Assembly (NCBI GenBank): GCA_003427395.1
Contig: BFEA01000145.1
Span: forward strand, 1,542,504 to 1,580,971
Length of the DNA stretch: 38,468 nucleotides
Direction: 5' to 3'
Source of the DNA: Chara braunii
Taxonomy: Eukaryota; Streptophyta; Charophyceae; Charales; Characeae
Position 1 is the first letter of the stretch, and every line of letters begins with the position of its first letter. The position numbers were made by a program, and so were the translations under genes. Under the pieces are notes generated by a model. The model ran no database searches, had not been told where the DNA came from, and was given only the letters and a program-made list of their open reading frames with translations. This document shows, piece after piece, positions 10,302 through 19,006 of this stretch.

Positions 10302-11780
10302 TTTTTTTGCAGCTTCCAAAGAGGTTGTAAAACCTCTTCTCGCACTCGACTACGGTGCGTCCCTAAAAGCCTTCCAGAACGAGCTTGCCAATGATCCACT
10401 CGTACTTCGCCTTCTTGCTACACAGCTTTTATCTTCCTATTCTCTCTTGCTGCAGCGCGTCCTCCTCACAGATAACGCAGCAACAACATGCTCTCGTCAA
10501 ACGGCTAGTCCGCACCTCGCACTTTGGCTTTATGCTGGCCCTTCTCCCCCGCCGTGGCTGCTTTCCATGCGCTCGTACTCCTCTGCCATGAGGCATGGGC
10601 TTCTACGTGATCTTCGCGCGCATCCACCTCCACATCCACTTCCGCACTTGCCCTCCCTCCGAGCTGTGTGCCAGCGATGTCAGCGGCAAGACTAGTCCAC
10701 GGTTCGTCCACTCCACCATCCATCCTACGGGCCTACCTACTCCTTCCTCTCCGAAGTGTGGCAGATCATTGTTGTGCAGCAGTGACGTGTAGGATGCCAC
10801 ATCTTGCGTTGACGGGGCCTATGAAACGCTCCCCCCCGCATGCGGATTCATTGTTCTAACCGGGGAACTGTTGCGACCGACATGCTGCATAACAGACCGT
10901 GATGGAGATGTGTCCATGCCTTCGCACATCCCGTACGTGCCTCCTGCAAAGGGGGATGTCGGCGGTCCCTCACTGCCTAAGCTCAGCCCTTGCCCACCAT
11001 CTGCGGAGCTACCCGCACGTCTGAGTCCCCAACTCATTTACCATGAAAATAAGCAGCAGGAGGACGACCCCCGCCGGTGCCGAGCTGGGAGGGATGACAT
11101 TGTCATCAACAACGTGGGCAGTGGACCGAATAGAAGTGTTTGTGGAGCTAAAGACCATAGGGAGCAGGTTCTTGAAAGTTGGCAAAGGAGGAAGATTGTA
11201 CTCCAGCGGTGAGACACCTCTCCCCATTCCGGACATGAGCGCTGTGCTTGAAAGGAGGGGGCGGGCTGGGTGCGCCCTGGTGCGGTTTGGAAGGCTGGGC
11301 ATCCTTCATGACAGAGTCGGCATGTCTAGACGATGGCAATGGCGGGCGGTGCACTGCAGCGAATCGGCTTCGGTCCGTACCTTGAACTTGAAATGGAGTG
11401 TGTCAGATGGACACTGTCAGGCACTGTGGCGGCATGGCGACGTTGATATGGGCATGCACGCGTGAAATGTTGTTGCTTTTCATACGTGGGCTGCGTCGAA
11501 ATGCCTGGCGGGCACATGCAAGTTTGAGCTTCGGTCGTTGGTCATTTCAGCTTTGCTGTAGGGACGGAAAACGAAGGATCAACAACGGACTGCGGTACCA
11601 ATGGGACTGCACAAGGAGTGACGTGACAATTTTTTTTCGTTTAAAGAATAGCAAGGACGATCTGCACCCTGCCGCCCTCGAACATATACTCGAGGGCCCT
11701 TCCAACATTGCCAACTGTGTCACACACATGGCTGGACCACGGACGTTCCATGACCGCCAGACGGACATTAAAAAAACACA
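10302..11780. other. Unassigned DNA
   Basis: It is moderately GC-rich, with many short overlapping frames (up to 179 codons starting at 11398 on the plus strand). None shows a domain I recognise. No RNA gene or clear repeat is seen. Confidence 0.45.
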
Positions 11781-12071
11781 ATGGGGGAGAAAAAAAAAAA
11801 GGTCCGCTCTTCTCGCGGCGACCCTCGCTTGGGTGCTGCCACGTACTACCATGTCCGAAAGGTCTGCCTTGGAACCGGACCCCCCCACAAAGCCGAAACG
11901 TTGTGGAATCCCTTTCTTAAAAACATTCTTAAGGTAAGCAGTACTGTCGGATCAGACCCTAAGGCCAATACTTTTTTTTTCACTCAATTCAGTACGATTG
12001 GAAATTTTTCTTTTTGTAGGTGTGAGCATCATCATCATCATCATCGGGTCAATGCTGACTTCAGCAAGGTG
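11781..12071 (+). pseudogene. Possible fragment of a spliced gene (weak)
   Basis: An open frame from 11781 runs to AAG followed by GTAAGC at 11934, a good splice donor. A pyrimidine-rich tract ending TTTTTGTAG follows at about 12019, and then (CAT)6 encoding a poly-His run, ending before another donor-like AAG/GTGAG near 12069. The peptide before the donor does not resemble a family I know. The presumed intron start is shared with the dispersed repeat at 6442-6490, so this may equally be a repeat with chance splice signals. Confidence 0.2.
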
Positions 12072-12210
12072 AGAGGTTGCGAGGTGTTTCACTTGGAGGG
12101 GGTGAGACATGAGGGAAGGGTGATCTTCGGCTATGTGGGGGCATACTCTAGGAGCTATTGTATGCCGCTGGGGAAGCAGGAGGCATTTAGGGGGCTGCCC
12201 TGAACTGGGG

Positions 12211-12236
12211 CTGGAAGGTGAGGGGTCACCTTCCAG
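12211..12236. repeat. Perfect 11-bp hairpin in module A copy 1
   Basis: CTGGAAGGTGA and TCACCTTCCAG pair perfectly around a GGGG loop. It occupies the position of the A-module hairpin seen in copies 2-4. Confidence 0.7.
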
Positions 12237-12529
12237 TGGAGGCAGTGAAAGGGCAGGAGGTCATTTTTTTTGGGGGGGGAGTAAGCCGCTCGGTTTCTTG
12301 TGAGCCTTTACCTCCAGCGGAGACGGGAATAGGCGCAGGAATTTCCATGGGGAGAGAAGAAGTTCCCTTCCCCCGTCCTCTCTTCTTGTGAGATTAATAT
12401 GCCTTATATCATTATATGACTACTTGGTTTTTATAACTTTTTTATTTTTGAGTTGCTTGTCTACGTTTTATGAGCTAGGCGTTTCAAGGAGCTGTGGTAC
12501 CGGGGTTGGGGGGAATGGTTTATGGTTGG

Positions 12530-12640
12530 TGAGATTGCGTCCTGCTGGGGAGGAGGGCTAGCTAGTGGGATTGGATTAGGGCATAGGCACGGCTGGGATG
12601 GTGGCTCAACTGTTATAAGTCTTGTCGGAGAGAGGTAAGA
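12530..12640 (+). repeat. Module B, copy 1
   Basis: It shares the ordered words GCGTCCTGCT, GGGCTAGCTAGTGGGAT, ATAGG/GCATAGG, GATGGTGGCTC and TAAGTCTTGTCGGAG with the copies at 13586 and 17012. Similarity is clear but diverged. Confidence 0.6.
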
Positions 12641-12701
12641 GGTTAATGGGGTAAGTGCTGCACTTATTAGGGTGAGGGTGTTCACCTGATTTCTGTCATT
12701 T

Positions 12702-12750
12702 CTCCTCTTGCGAACTATGGGTGGAGGAGGTCGGCTCGTCGTGAAAGGAG
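12702..12750 (+). ncRNA. Covarying hairpin C, copy 1
   Basis: Arms CTCCTCTTGCGA (12702-12713) and TCGTGAAAGGAG (12739-12750) pair with nine Watson-Crick pairs, two G-U pairs and one mismatch. The 25-nt loop begins ACTATGGGTGGAGG and ends GGTCGGCTCG; it lacks one T present in the other copies. Whether it is transcribed is unknown. Confidence 0.55.
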
Positions 12751-12785
12751 GAATGTGTTGAGGAAGGTGTGTGGTTGTGGCTATT

Positions 12786-12842
12786 CTTCTCATCCCGCGA
12801 ACTATGTGGTGGAGGAGGTCGGCTCGTCGGGGGATGAAGAAG
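12786..12842 (+). ncRNA. Covarying hairpin C, copy 2
   Basis: The left arm CTCATCCCGCGA (ending 12800) pairs with TCGGGGGATGAAG (from 12827), with one internal mismatch, around a 26-nt loop starting ACTATGTGGTGG and ending GGTCGGCTCG. The stem sequence is unlike that of copy 1, which lies only ~36 bp upstream. Confidence 0.6.
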
Positions 12843-12930
12843 GGTAAGGGGTTGAAGGGAAGAGGGAGGCTGGTTCCGTTGATTGTTGTCGGCTCGTAAA
12901 ATTCATTCAAAAGTTTTTTTTGGCGGATTA

Positions 12931-12997
12931 CTTCTATTCTTTTTCTTCGAACTATGTGGTGGACGAGGTCGGCTCATCGAAGAAAAACAAATAGTTG
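12931..12997 (+). ncRNA. Covarying hairpin C, copy 3
   Basis: The inner arms TTTTTCTTCGA (12940-12950) and TCGAAGAAAAA (12977-12987) pair perfectly, and the outer CTATT/AATAG extends the stem. The 26-nt loop differs from copy 2 at only two positions (GGACGAGG for GGAGGAGG, and a final A for G). The stem is A/T-rich here, unlike the other copies. Confidence 0.65.
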
Positions 12998-13194
12998 AAG
13001 TCTTCTTTTAACCATTATGGGATTGCTTGTCTATTGGTTTCATCTTTGGAAAAAAAAAAAAAATCTCAGAAAAAAAGATCGCAGGGTTGATCATACGCGG
13101 ATGGTTGATTGGTGGTCTTAAGAATGTTTTTGGACTCTGGGGATTCCTAACAACTCTTCTTAGGTGGCTTCGATGCTGTTATACTCAATCATCT

Positions 13195-13460
13195 GTGGCT
13201 GTTCGATGCCAGAACGACGCTGGGCGGTGCTGGGGTGTTGCCCTGTGACCTGCTGATGCAGGAGCGTGAGACCTGGTAGAGAGATCTGGGGATGCTTTGG
13301 GGTGGGCATTCCACGAAACAACTAACGGTTGCTGCTAGGACGACGCTGGTCGGAGCTGGGGTGAGTTGTGTTGCCCTGTAACCCAGCAGGATGTGGGGGT
13401 GTGAGACCTGGAAGAGCTCGGCAGGAAGTAGGACAATGTTGGAGTGCTTTGGAAGAGTTA
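13195..13460. repeat. Module D, two tandem copies
   Basis: ACGACGCTGGGCGG...GAGACCTGGTAGAG (first copy) and ACGACGCTGGTCGG...GAGACCTGGAAGAG (second copy) recur about 130 bp apart, sharing TTGCCCTGT and CCTG/CAGCAGGA blocks. Confidence 0.65.
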
Positions 13461-13585
13461 GTCAGGGAATTCAAGGGTTCTTGAGCATTTGTACGACCCA
13501 TGCGGTGTATTTCCATGTTTTTCGTATTGCTCACACGTTTTCTCAAGAGACCGAGGTGAGTGGAAGAAGGAGAAGGTGGCATATT

Positions 13586-13735
13586 ACGCGTCTTACTAGT
13601 AAGGGTGCTAGCTGGTAGGATGGGAATAGGGTACAGCAACAGCGGAGATGGTGGCTCTCCTGCAGTAAGTCTTGCCGGAGTGGGGTACAGGGGATGGATT
13701 GAGGGTGTCTGAGTCTTTTTCTGAATGGTGAAAAA
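13586..13735 (+). repeat. Module B, copy 2
   Basis: It contains CGTCTTACTAGTAAGGGTGC, GCTGGTAGGATGGGAATAGG, GGAGATGGTGGCTCTC and AGTAAGTCTTGCCGGAGT in order, closely matching 17012-17155. A stub of the start (GCGTCCTACTAGTGGAGC) recurs at 13773. Confidence 0.75.
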
Positions 13736-13808
13736 AGAGGTGAGTGCGAGAAGTAGATGGTGGGATAATCAAGCGTCCTACTAGTGGAGCACGGAAAGAA
13801 AGTGGACC

Positions 13809-13842
13809 AGGGGCGCAGCGCTACCGAGAGTGTTGCGCCCCT
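13809..13842. repeat. 9-bp perfect hairpin
   Basis: AGGGGCGCA and TGCGCCCCT are perfect inverse complements around a 16-nt loop. No T run follows, so it is not a simple terminator. Its function is unknown. Confidence 0.6.
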
Positions 13843-14280
13843 GTACCAACCATGGTGGCGGAATGAGGCAGCGAAACGGAAGTGCGTCTGACTCGAACTG
13901 GTTTCGCTGTGGCGCTTTCACACAGACGAAGTAGCGCATGGCGATGGTATGACAGAGGCGCTGGTGGGGTTGGGCTGGGCGTCGAGCTTACGACTGCTGC
14001 TTAATCGGTTGCTCGTGTGATGGTGGAGTATGACGATGTTCTTTGACGAACCAGGCGTTTTGCGCACGCGTGGGGAGCGAAGGTGCTCATCTATACCGTA
14101 TCACGGGTTGATGGGGAGGATAGACTAACTCCCGAAGGATTTCTGGGAGTTCCGCGTTTTTACTCCATTGTCATTGCATTTTTGCCCGTGGCATAGGGCC
14201 TGTGAGGTCTCGACTTTGTGGACGCTTGTGGAGTTCAACGCAGTACGCCTTAGGTAACCCGAAATGCGAGTGTAGTAGCT
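13843..14280. other. Unassigned spacer within the array
   Basis: I see no repeat module, gene or RNA gene in this stretch. Confidence 0.5.
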
Positions 14281-14775
14281 ACTTGTCATCATCAGTATTT
14301 TACTTCATCAGCATCAGGAAGAGGTTCGTCATCACCGCTTGATCATTATCCGGGCACGACTCGAAGGAATCATTACGGCGAGGTGCGCCATCTGCATACT
14401 GGTTCGTCATTCTCAAGCAGGTGATGTACTTTATCATCAAGAAATTGTTTGATTAGTATCCCAAATTTCATCATCTTCCTTACTACCATCATTTGATTAG
14501 TGGTCATCTCATAAATCGCAAAAAGCTCGCTATTACCATCCTCAACATCATCCTTGTCATTAATCGTAAAATCGTTAGAATTCTTACAATAGCCTTAGTG
14601 CGAGCTTAGTCATCAACACCTTCATCATTACGATATCATCGGTATTATAGTTTTACTGGTCTGCTTATCACCACCACTATTTGAGGCACCATCAACATCA
14701 TTACTATTATACTCACCGTCATCATCTTTACAAAAATCATCGTCAATTACACTCATTCCTGGGTTGTCATTGATT
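14281..14775. repeat. Degenerate (ATC)n-rich tract
   Basis: About 500 bp is dominated by CATCA, TCATC and ATTA words with constant interruptions. This fits an old trinucleotide microsatellite that has decayed. Confidence 0.65.
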
Positions 14776-14785
14776 TAGCAAGTAA

Positions 14786-15140
14786 CCACATATGCGGGAG
14801 TTTCTCCCTTTTTGTTCATACGGGATTTTTATCCCCCCTCTTTGCACTTTTCCCTTTTGGGGAACCAACATCCACGAGTTCCTTTTACCCATGGGAACTT
14901 GTTTCCCTTTTATCTTCACCGGTTCAGTTCCTGCCGGGCGGTATCATCTATGAATCCTTTATTAACCGCTCGCAAATTCTATTACTAGTTGCTATCTAGT
15001 AAGTAAGCAGTACTAAGCACATATGCGGAATTCTCTCCCCTTTTGTTCATACGGGATTTTTTATCCCCTCGCTTCTCACTTTTTCCTTTTTTGGGAATTA
15101 ACATCCAGAAGTTTCTTTTATCTCTATAAATTTCTCAGAA
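14786..15140. repeat. Module E, two direct copies
   Basis: CACATATGCGG, CTCTCCCC/TTTCTCCC, TTTTGTTCATACGGGATTTT and ACATCCA occur in the same order from about 14788 and from about 15018, with a period of about 229 bp. A near-palindromic GGGAACTTGTTTCCC lies at the end of the first copy. Confidence 0.75.
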
Positions 15141-15349
15141 ATTATATTACTGGTTGCTGTCTTTTGTCAAATGATTGTCGGATCCTGTTGCTTAAAAGTT
15201 TACTTTCCCGTGCACCCTGGAGTTTATTCCCAGAGTTTTCGAACTTAATTTTTCGTTGTCTCAATAATAGGTCTTCAGATGGATCGAATCTTCTGGAATG
15301 ATTCAGTTGTGATAGGGTTACAGAGTCAACGGTCTGCATGATCTGTTAG

Positions 15350-15545
15350 GTGTCAGGGGATGGGTGGGGGTGGATTTTGGGGAACCTTAGGCTACAGGGG
15401 CACCGCAAGGTGGGAGGTGACTGCTCTGGAGAGGGTGAGGTAGATTATGAGGTTTGTCCTAGTCTGGGGATGGGGTTGAAGAGTTGGTCGCCTTCTAACC
15501 CCAGCGGGGGCAAATAGGGACAAGGGGTGGGCGAAGTCATCTTTT
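15350..15545 (+). repeat. Module A, copy 2
   Basis: It matches copy 3 (15910-16105) along most of its length. A hairpin with arms GGGGTTGAAG (15472-15481) and CTTCTAACCCC (15492-15502) surrounds a loop containing TTGGTCGC and is followed by AGCGGGGGCAAATAGGGACA. Confidence 0.75.
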
Positions 15546-15793
15546 AGGTGGGAACTGGCTGCTTTCGTGGATGGGGGGGTGGGTGGGGCCTGTTACAGGC
15601 TGAGGCCGAGGTGATTTATCCTTGGTGGTGGCATTGTGGGACAGGGTAAGTGGGTTGGGGAAAACTCTGTTCAGAGACCGTTGAACGCTATGTTTTTGCT
15701 TTTTTTTTATAGATGTTCACATACCTTTTGATGTTCTTATTTTTTTTATTGTCTACAATCCGGGGGAAGCAGGAAGGCTGATTGGGTGACACA

Positions 15794-15907
15794 ATGCATT
15801 CCTGGGAGGCAACCCTTAGTCTGTTCTTCCTCGAGTGAACTATGTGGTGGAGGAGGTCGGCTTGTCGCTCGAGGCAGAGAGGCGAGGGGGGACTTTTAGG
15901 AATGCAT
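15794..15907 (+). ncRNA. Covarying hairpin C, copy 4, with outer stem
   Basis: The inner arms CCTCGAGTGA (15829-15838) and TCGCTCGAGG (15865-15874) pair along all ten positions, one as T-G. The loop matches copy 2 except for CTT in place of CTC. A second, outer pair of arms, ATGCATTCCT (15794-15803) and AGGAATGCAT (15898-15907), is perfectly complementary, giving a ~114-nt two-tier structure. Confidence 0.65.
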
Positions 15908-15909
15908 GA

Positions 15910-16105
15910 TAAGAGTTAGTGGTTGTGGGGGGGGTTGGGGAGCCTTATCCTACAGGAGCACCACAAGGTGGGAGGTGGCAGCTCTAGAGGGGCTGGGGCA
16001 GATTTGAGATTTGTTCTATTCTGGGGTTGGGGTTGAAGAGTTGGTTGCCTTCTTACCCTAGCGGAGGCAGATAGGGACACGGGGTGTAAGCTCCGTCATA
16101 GGAGT
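15910..16105 (+). repeat. Module A, copy 3
   Basis: Hairpin arms GGGGTTGAAG (16029-16038) and CTTCTTACCC (16049-16058) surround a loop containing TTGGTTGC and are followed by AGCGGAGGCAGATAGGGACA. The rest is colinear with copy 2. Confidence 0.75.
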
Positions 16106-16150
16106 CTGTGGTGGGGGGGTGGTTTAGTGTAATGGCAGTCTGCTAGTTTA

Positions 16151-16228
16151 CCCTTCTTCTATCCTCCCTTTGGCGAACTATGTGGTGGAGGAGGTCGGCT
16201 CGTTGCGAGAGGAAGAGGAGTAGAAGGG
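16151..16228 (+). ncRNA. Covarying hairpin C, copy 5, longest stem
   Basis: Two 26-nt arms (16151-16176 and 16203-16228) pair with only a handful of mismatches and several G-U pairs; the outermost six positions (CCCTTC with GAAGGG) pair perfectly. The 26-nt loop (16177-16202) is the same as in copy 2. Confidence 0.65.
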
Positions 16229-16489
16229 GGCGCTGGCAAAGAAGCCTGACAAGGAAGCAGCAACAACCGAAAAAGTCGTCCTGTTTCGCCCGGCGGTCAC
16301 TTTAAGTGGCATAGTTGACCGTAAGATCTTGGCTTCAATTTTCTCTCAGTTTTTTCAAAAATGATATAAACAGGTGAGGATTTTATCGGCTCTGCCCTTT
16401 TTTCGTTTCAATAATACGGGCAATTCTCCATCGACTGTGCGGCAAGAGTCTGGGCTATGGGGCTGTATTTGGAGCATTCTCTTCAGGAT

Positions 16490-16645
16490 GGAGGGAGCCC
16501 CTCTCTGCGAGGACTGCATAAGGAGGGAGATGTGGTTTCTTGAGGGAGAGGGGGCGGACACGTGGGTTCGCTTTGTTCTGGGGTTGGGACTGATCTTTTG
16601 GTGCAAAGATCTTGCCCGGCGGGGGCAGATGGAGGCAGAGGTATT
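16490..16645 (+). repeat. Module A, copy 4
   Basis: The hairpin arms here are GATCTTT (16592-16598) and AAAGATC (16605-16611), quite different in sequence from copies 2 and 3 but perfectly paired. The loop is TGGTGC, and GGCGGGGGCAGATGGAGGCA follows. The flanking CTGGGGTTGGG matches the other copies. Confidence 0.65.
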
Positions 16646-16744
16646 GGTATTTCATGGGAAGGGTAGAGTGTGACTCCAAAGGTCATGAAGAACAGGCTCT
16701 TGAGTGGATGGTTGGTTTGGAACTACTGGTATCATTGGGAGAGG

Positions 16745-16885
16745 AGAGAGCCTTATCCTGCGGCAGCAACATATTAAAGGGAAGTGCTGCGTCTGAGGGG
16801 GTAAGGGCAGCAATTGTGGGTTGCGCTACTCTGGGGCTGGGGTTGACTGCGGGGCTGACCTTCGGCGGAGGCAGGTAGTCGGCAA
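16745..16885 (+). repeat. Module A, copy 5
   Basis: CCTTATCCTGCGGCAGCA, CTCTGGGGCTGGGGTTGA and GGCGGAGGCAGGTAGTCGG lie in the same order as in copies 2-4. Its hairpin is weak. Confidence 0.6.
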
Positions 16886-17011
16886 GGGGATAGTCTGTTC
16901 CGGGTGACAGGCGGGGAGTCTTGGTATCTGCAGGCTGATGAGATCCCTAATTGTCTTCAAATTGAAAAACTACAAGAAGTCTCGGTTCCAAAAAAAAGAA
17001 AAGAAAAAAAA

Positions 17012-17155
17012 GCGGTCCTACTAGTGCGGGGGCTAACTGGTAGGATGGAAATAGGGTACAACAGCAACGGAGATGGTGGCTCTGCTACAGTAAGTCTTGC
17101 CGAAGTGAGGTAAAGAGGATTGATGGGGGGCTTCTGAATCATTTTCTGAATTTTG
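17012..17155 (+). repeat. Module B, copy 3
   Basis: It is colinear with 13586-13735: GCGGTCCTACTAGTGCGGG, AACTGGTAGGATGGAAATAG, GGAGATGGTGGCTCTGC and AGTAAGTCTTGCCGAAGTG, ending near TTTTCTGAATTTTG. Confidence 0.75.
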
Positions 17156-17217
17156 CCCAATTCTGAAGTTTGTCATAGTAATTTATTAATTTCCTAAGTA
17201 GCACCAATTTTTCTTTG

Positions 17218-17369
17218 CCAAAGTCGGGTAATGGTCCCGGTATCTCAAATTTTCGAAATTCGATGTAAATTTCCATATGGGACGCTGGGCCCGGTTCCCA
17301 GCACGTGCTGCTCCCCACGAATAGATTGGAGCCTTGTTTCCATTAAAAAAAAAAAAAAAAAAAAAAAAA
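17218..17369 (+). repeat. SINE-like repeat, A-tailed (copy 4)
   Basis: GTCGGGTAATGGTCCCGGTA, then GCTGGGCCCGGTTCCCAGCA, then GTGCTGCTCCCC and AATAGATTGGAGCC, ending in 25 A (17345-17369). The order matches the minus-strand copy at 4334-4515. The A tail supports retroposition. I found no convincing target-site duplication. Confidence 0.6.
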
Positions 17370-17529
17370 GTTGTCCCTCATCACCCGAAGATGTAAACAC
17401 GGAGTTTCAGAGACGTTTGGAAGGGGGGCCGGAGGAAGAAGAGTCAAGGAGAATGAAGAGGGGAAGGACAAAACATCAGAGGAAAAATACGGGATGATTA
17501 TTCGTTGTTTCCTATGAATATTAACAGAT

Positions 17530-17622
17530 AACTTTGTCACAATGAGGATGCTGGACCTGTTTTCCAGCAGGTGATGCTCCCCACCAATACATGGAGCTTT
17601 TGCTAAAATAAAACAAAAAAAA
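17530..17622 (+). repeat. SINE-like repeat, truncated, A-rich tail (copy 5)
   Basis: GATGCTGGACCTGTTTTCCAGCAGG followed by TGCTCCCCACCAATACATGG and then an A-rich tail (AAAATAAAACAAAAAAAA): a 5'-truncated, diverged copy of the repeat at 17218. Confidence 0.5.
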
Positions 17623-17776
17623 GTTCTTGGAACCAACATCCCTACGCATGGTCACCGGTTCACATCCCCAACGTTTCCAACTCAATGCTATTTGGGAACA
17701 ACAATGTTAAGCCCTATCCTTCAATACTGGCTTCAATACTGAAGCCCAATAGTACAAAAAATCAGGGCATGAGGTA

Positions 17777-18992
17777 TGTCTGCAATGACTTGCTGGTTCC
17801 AAGTTGCCTGTAGCCTCACTCTGACGAGGTTGTACCATAGTTAGGGACATATTCGTAATTTTGTTTGGCTGAGGACTAACCGAGAGACCTGCCTGTATGG
17901 AAAACTCGTGAGGGACATATCTGTAAATATAGAAATATGGGCCCACTACTAACTCAATTTTCCCTACAACTACCCTAACTACGAATAGCAGACCCAGGCT
18001 ACCCCTAGGACAGACAGGCCCTATGGGTCTACGCTGATAGACAGTCCTATAGCCTATAGCCGGGTAGGGAAAGGCCTTGGAGGCCGAAACTGAAACGGTA
18101 CCGGTCGATCAGTCAGTCCGGTGTAGGTCGGTCTAGGCTAGTCGTAGGGTATAGATAGGATAGGGACATTGGTCCTGGGCTTTTGGCGGTTGACACTTTG
18201 TGGTGGAAGTTGTTACGCACACGGTATCAGGTTGTGGTTGCTGATTACGGTGGTGGAGACGGCAGACATAGCCAGACCTTCAGAGTGCTGACTAGACTAG
18301 GGTCAACGCTGTCTGCTCTTACTCTCTGGGAGTCAAAGCGGTCTGGGCTATCAGAGGTCTGATGCGTTGGAGCACGTGGTGCACTGCTGACGCTCCTCAG
18401 GAGTAGGGTCTCAGTGACAATGCAGCCATAGCTGCATCTTCTCAGAGATATCATCGTCTGGACTTCATCTTCATCAGGGACTGTTGGCGCTAAGCTTCTT
18501 CTTCATCATCTGGGTTGGCGATTGGCTCTGGGAGCCTGTTTCACTTTGGCGCAGGCCACTGAGTTGGATGTCAGGGTGGCGTTGGGTATTACCTGGGCTT
18601 TCAGTGCTATTTTTAGCTGTTCCGGGTGGTGGGGTTGAGGCGCTACCCGTCTGAGGGTAGCGCAATAAGGATCTGAGGATATTCAGGGAGAACGATATTC
18701 TGAGTTTAATAAACAGTTATAATACTGTGTTTGAGTTGTCATCTCTTCATTGATTTCTGGCTGTGTTCACTCGGTTATCTTCTATGAATGATTGTTGGGA
18801 CTTCTGTGGAGAGAGTTCATTGTGTTGTGTATTCTGTCACTTTGCTCCCCTGAGTCTTCCGCTGTGTTTCTTTTATTGGGCGGTGTGACTCTCCACTACC
18901 TCTCCCCTTCCTTCTGTGCATGTATGGGCGTGTACGGGAGTTCGTGTGTGTGAGCGTTGACAAAATTTCAACAGGCAATCATGTTCATAACA
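17777..18992 (+). repeat. 5' LTR
   Basis: 1216 bp, starting TGTCTGC and ending CATAACA (canonical TG...CA). It contains an AATAAA polyadenylation-signal candidate at 18708-18713. About 56 bp present here near 18026-18081 are missing from the 3' LTR. Confidence 0.92.
18708..18713 (+). promoter_or_regulatory. Candidate polyadenylation signal in 5' LTR
   Basis: AATAAA in TTTAATAAACAG; the same hexamer sits at 29069-29074 in the 3' LTR, where it would act on the element's transcript. Assigned by motif only. Confidence 0.4.
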
Positions 18993-18994
18993 GT

Positions 18995-19006
18995 TGGTAT
19001 TAGAGC
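18995..19006 (+). promoter_or_regulatory. Primer-binding site for initiator-Met tRNA
   Basis: TGGTATTAGAGC begins two bases after the 5' LTR. It differs at one position (T for C) from TGGTATCAGAGC, the usual complement of the plant initiator tRNA-Met 3' end. Minus-strand cDNA synthesis starts here in active relatives. Confidence 0.88.

Larger units (their letters stand above)
12130..17155. repeat. Composite non-coding repeat array
   Basis: Several modules recur through 5 kb. Module A: about 12140-12262, 15350-15545, 15910-16105, 16490-16645 and 16745-16885. Module B: about 12530-12640, 13586-13735 and 17012-17155, with a stub at 13769. Module C (a hairpin) has five copies. Module D: about 13195-13310 and 13325-13460. 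Module E: about 14786-14930 and 15010-15140. No coding sequence of note is present. The plus strand is G-rich in modules A and B. I do not recognise the array as any known rRNA, snoRNA or satellite family. Confidence 0.75.

Noticed and set aside
10099-10695. 198-codon plus-strand frame
   Set aside because: It starts in a T homopolymer and runs through the CpG-palindrome end of element 3; no domain is recognisable.
12702-12997. A CRISPR array from the three nearby repeats of module C
   Set aside because: Spacing is irregular, the repeated part is a hairpin loop with changing flanks, and the host is a eukaryote.
12702-16228. Hammerhead ribozyme for hairpin C
   Set aside because: Neither strand has the CTGATGA and GAAA core in the required arrangement.
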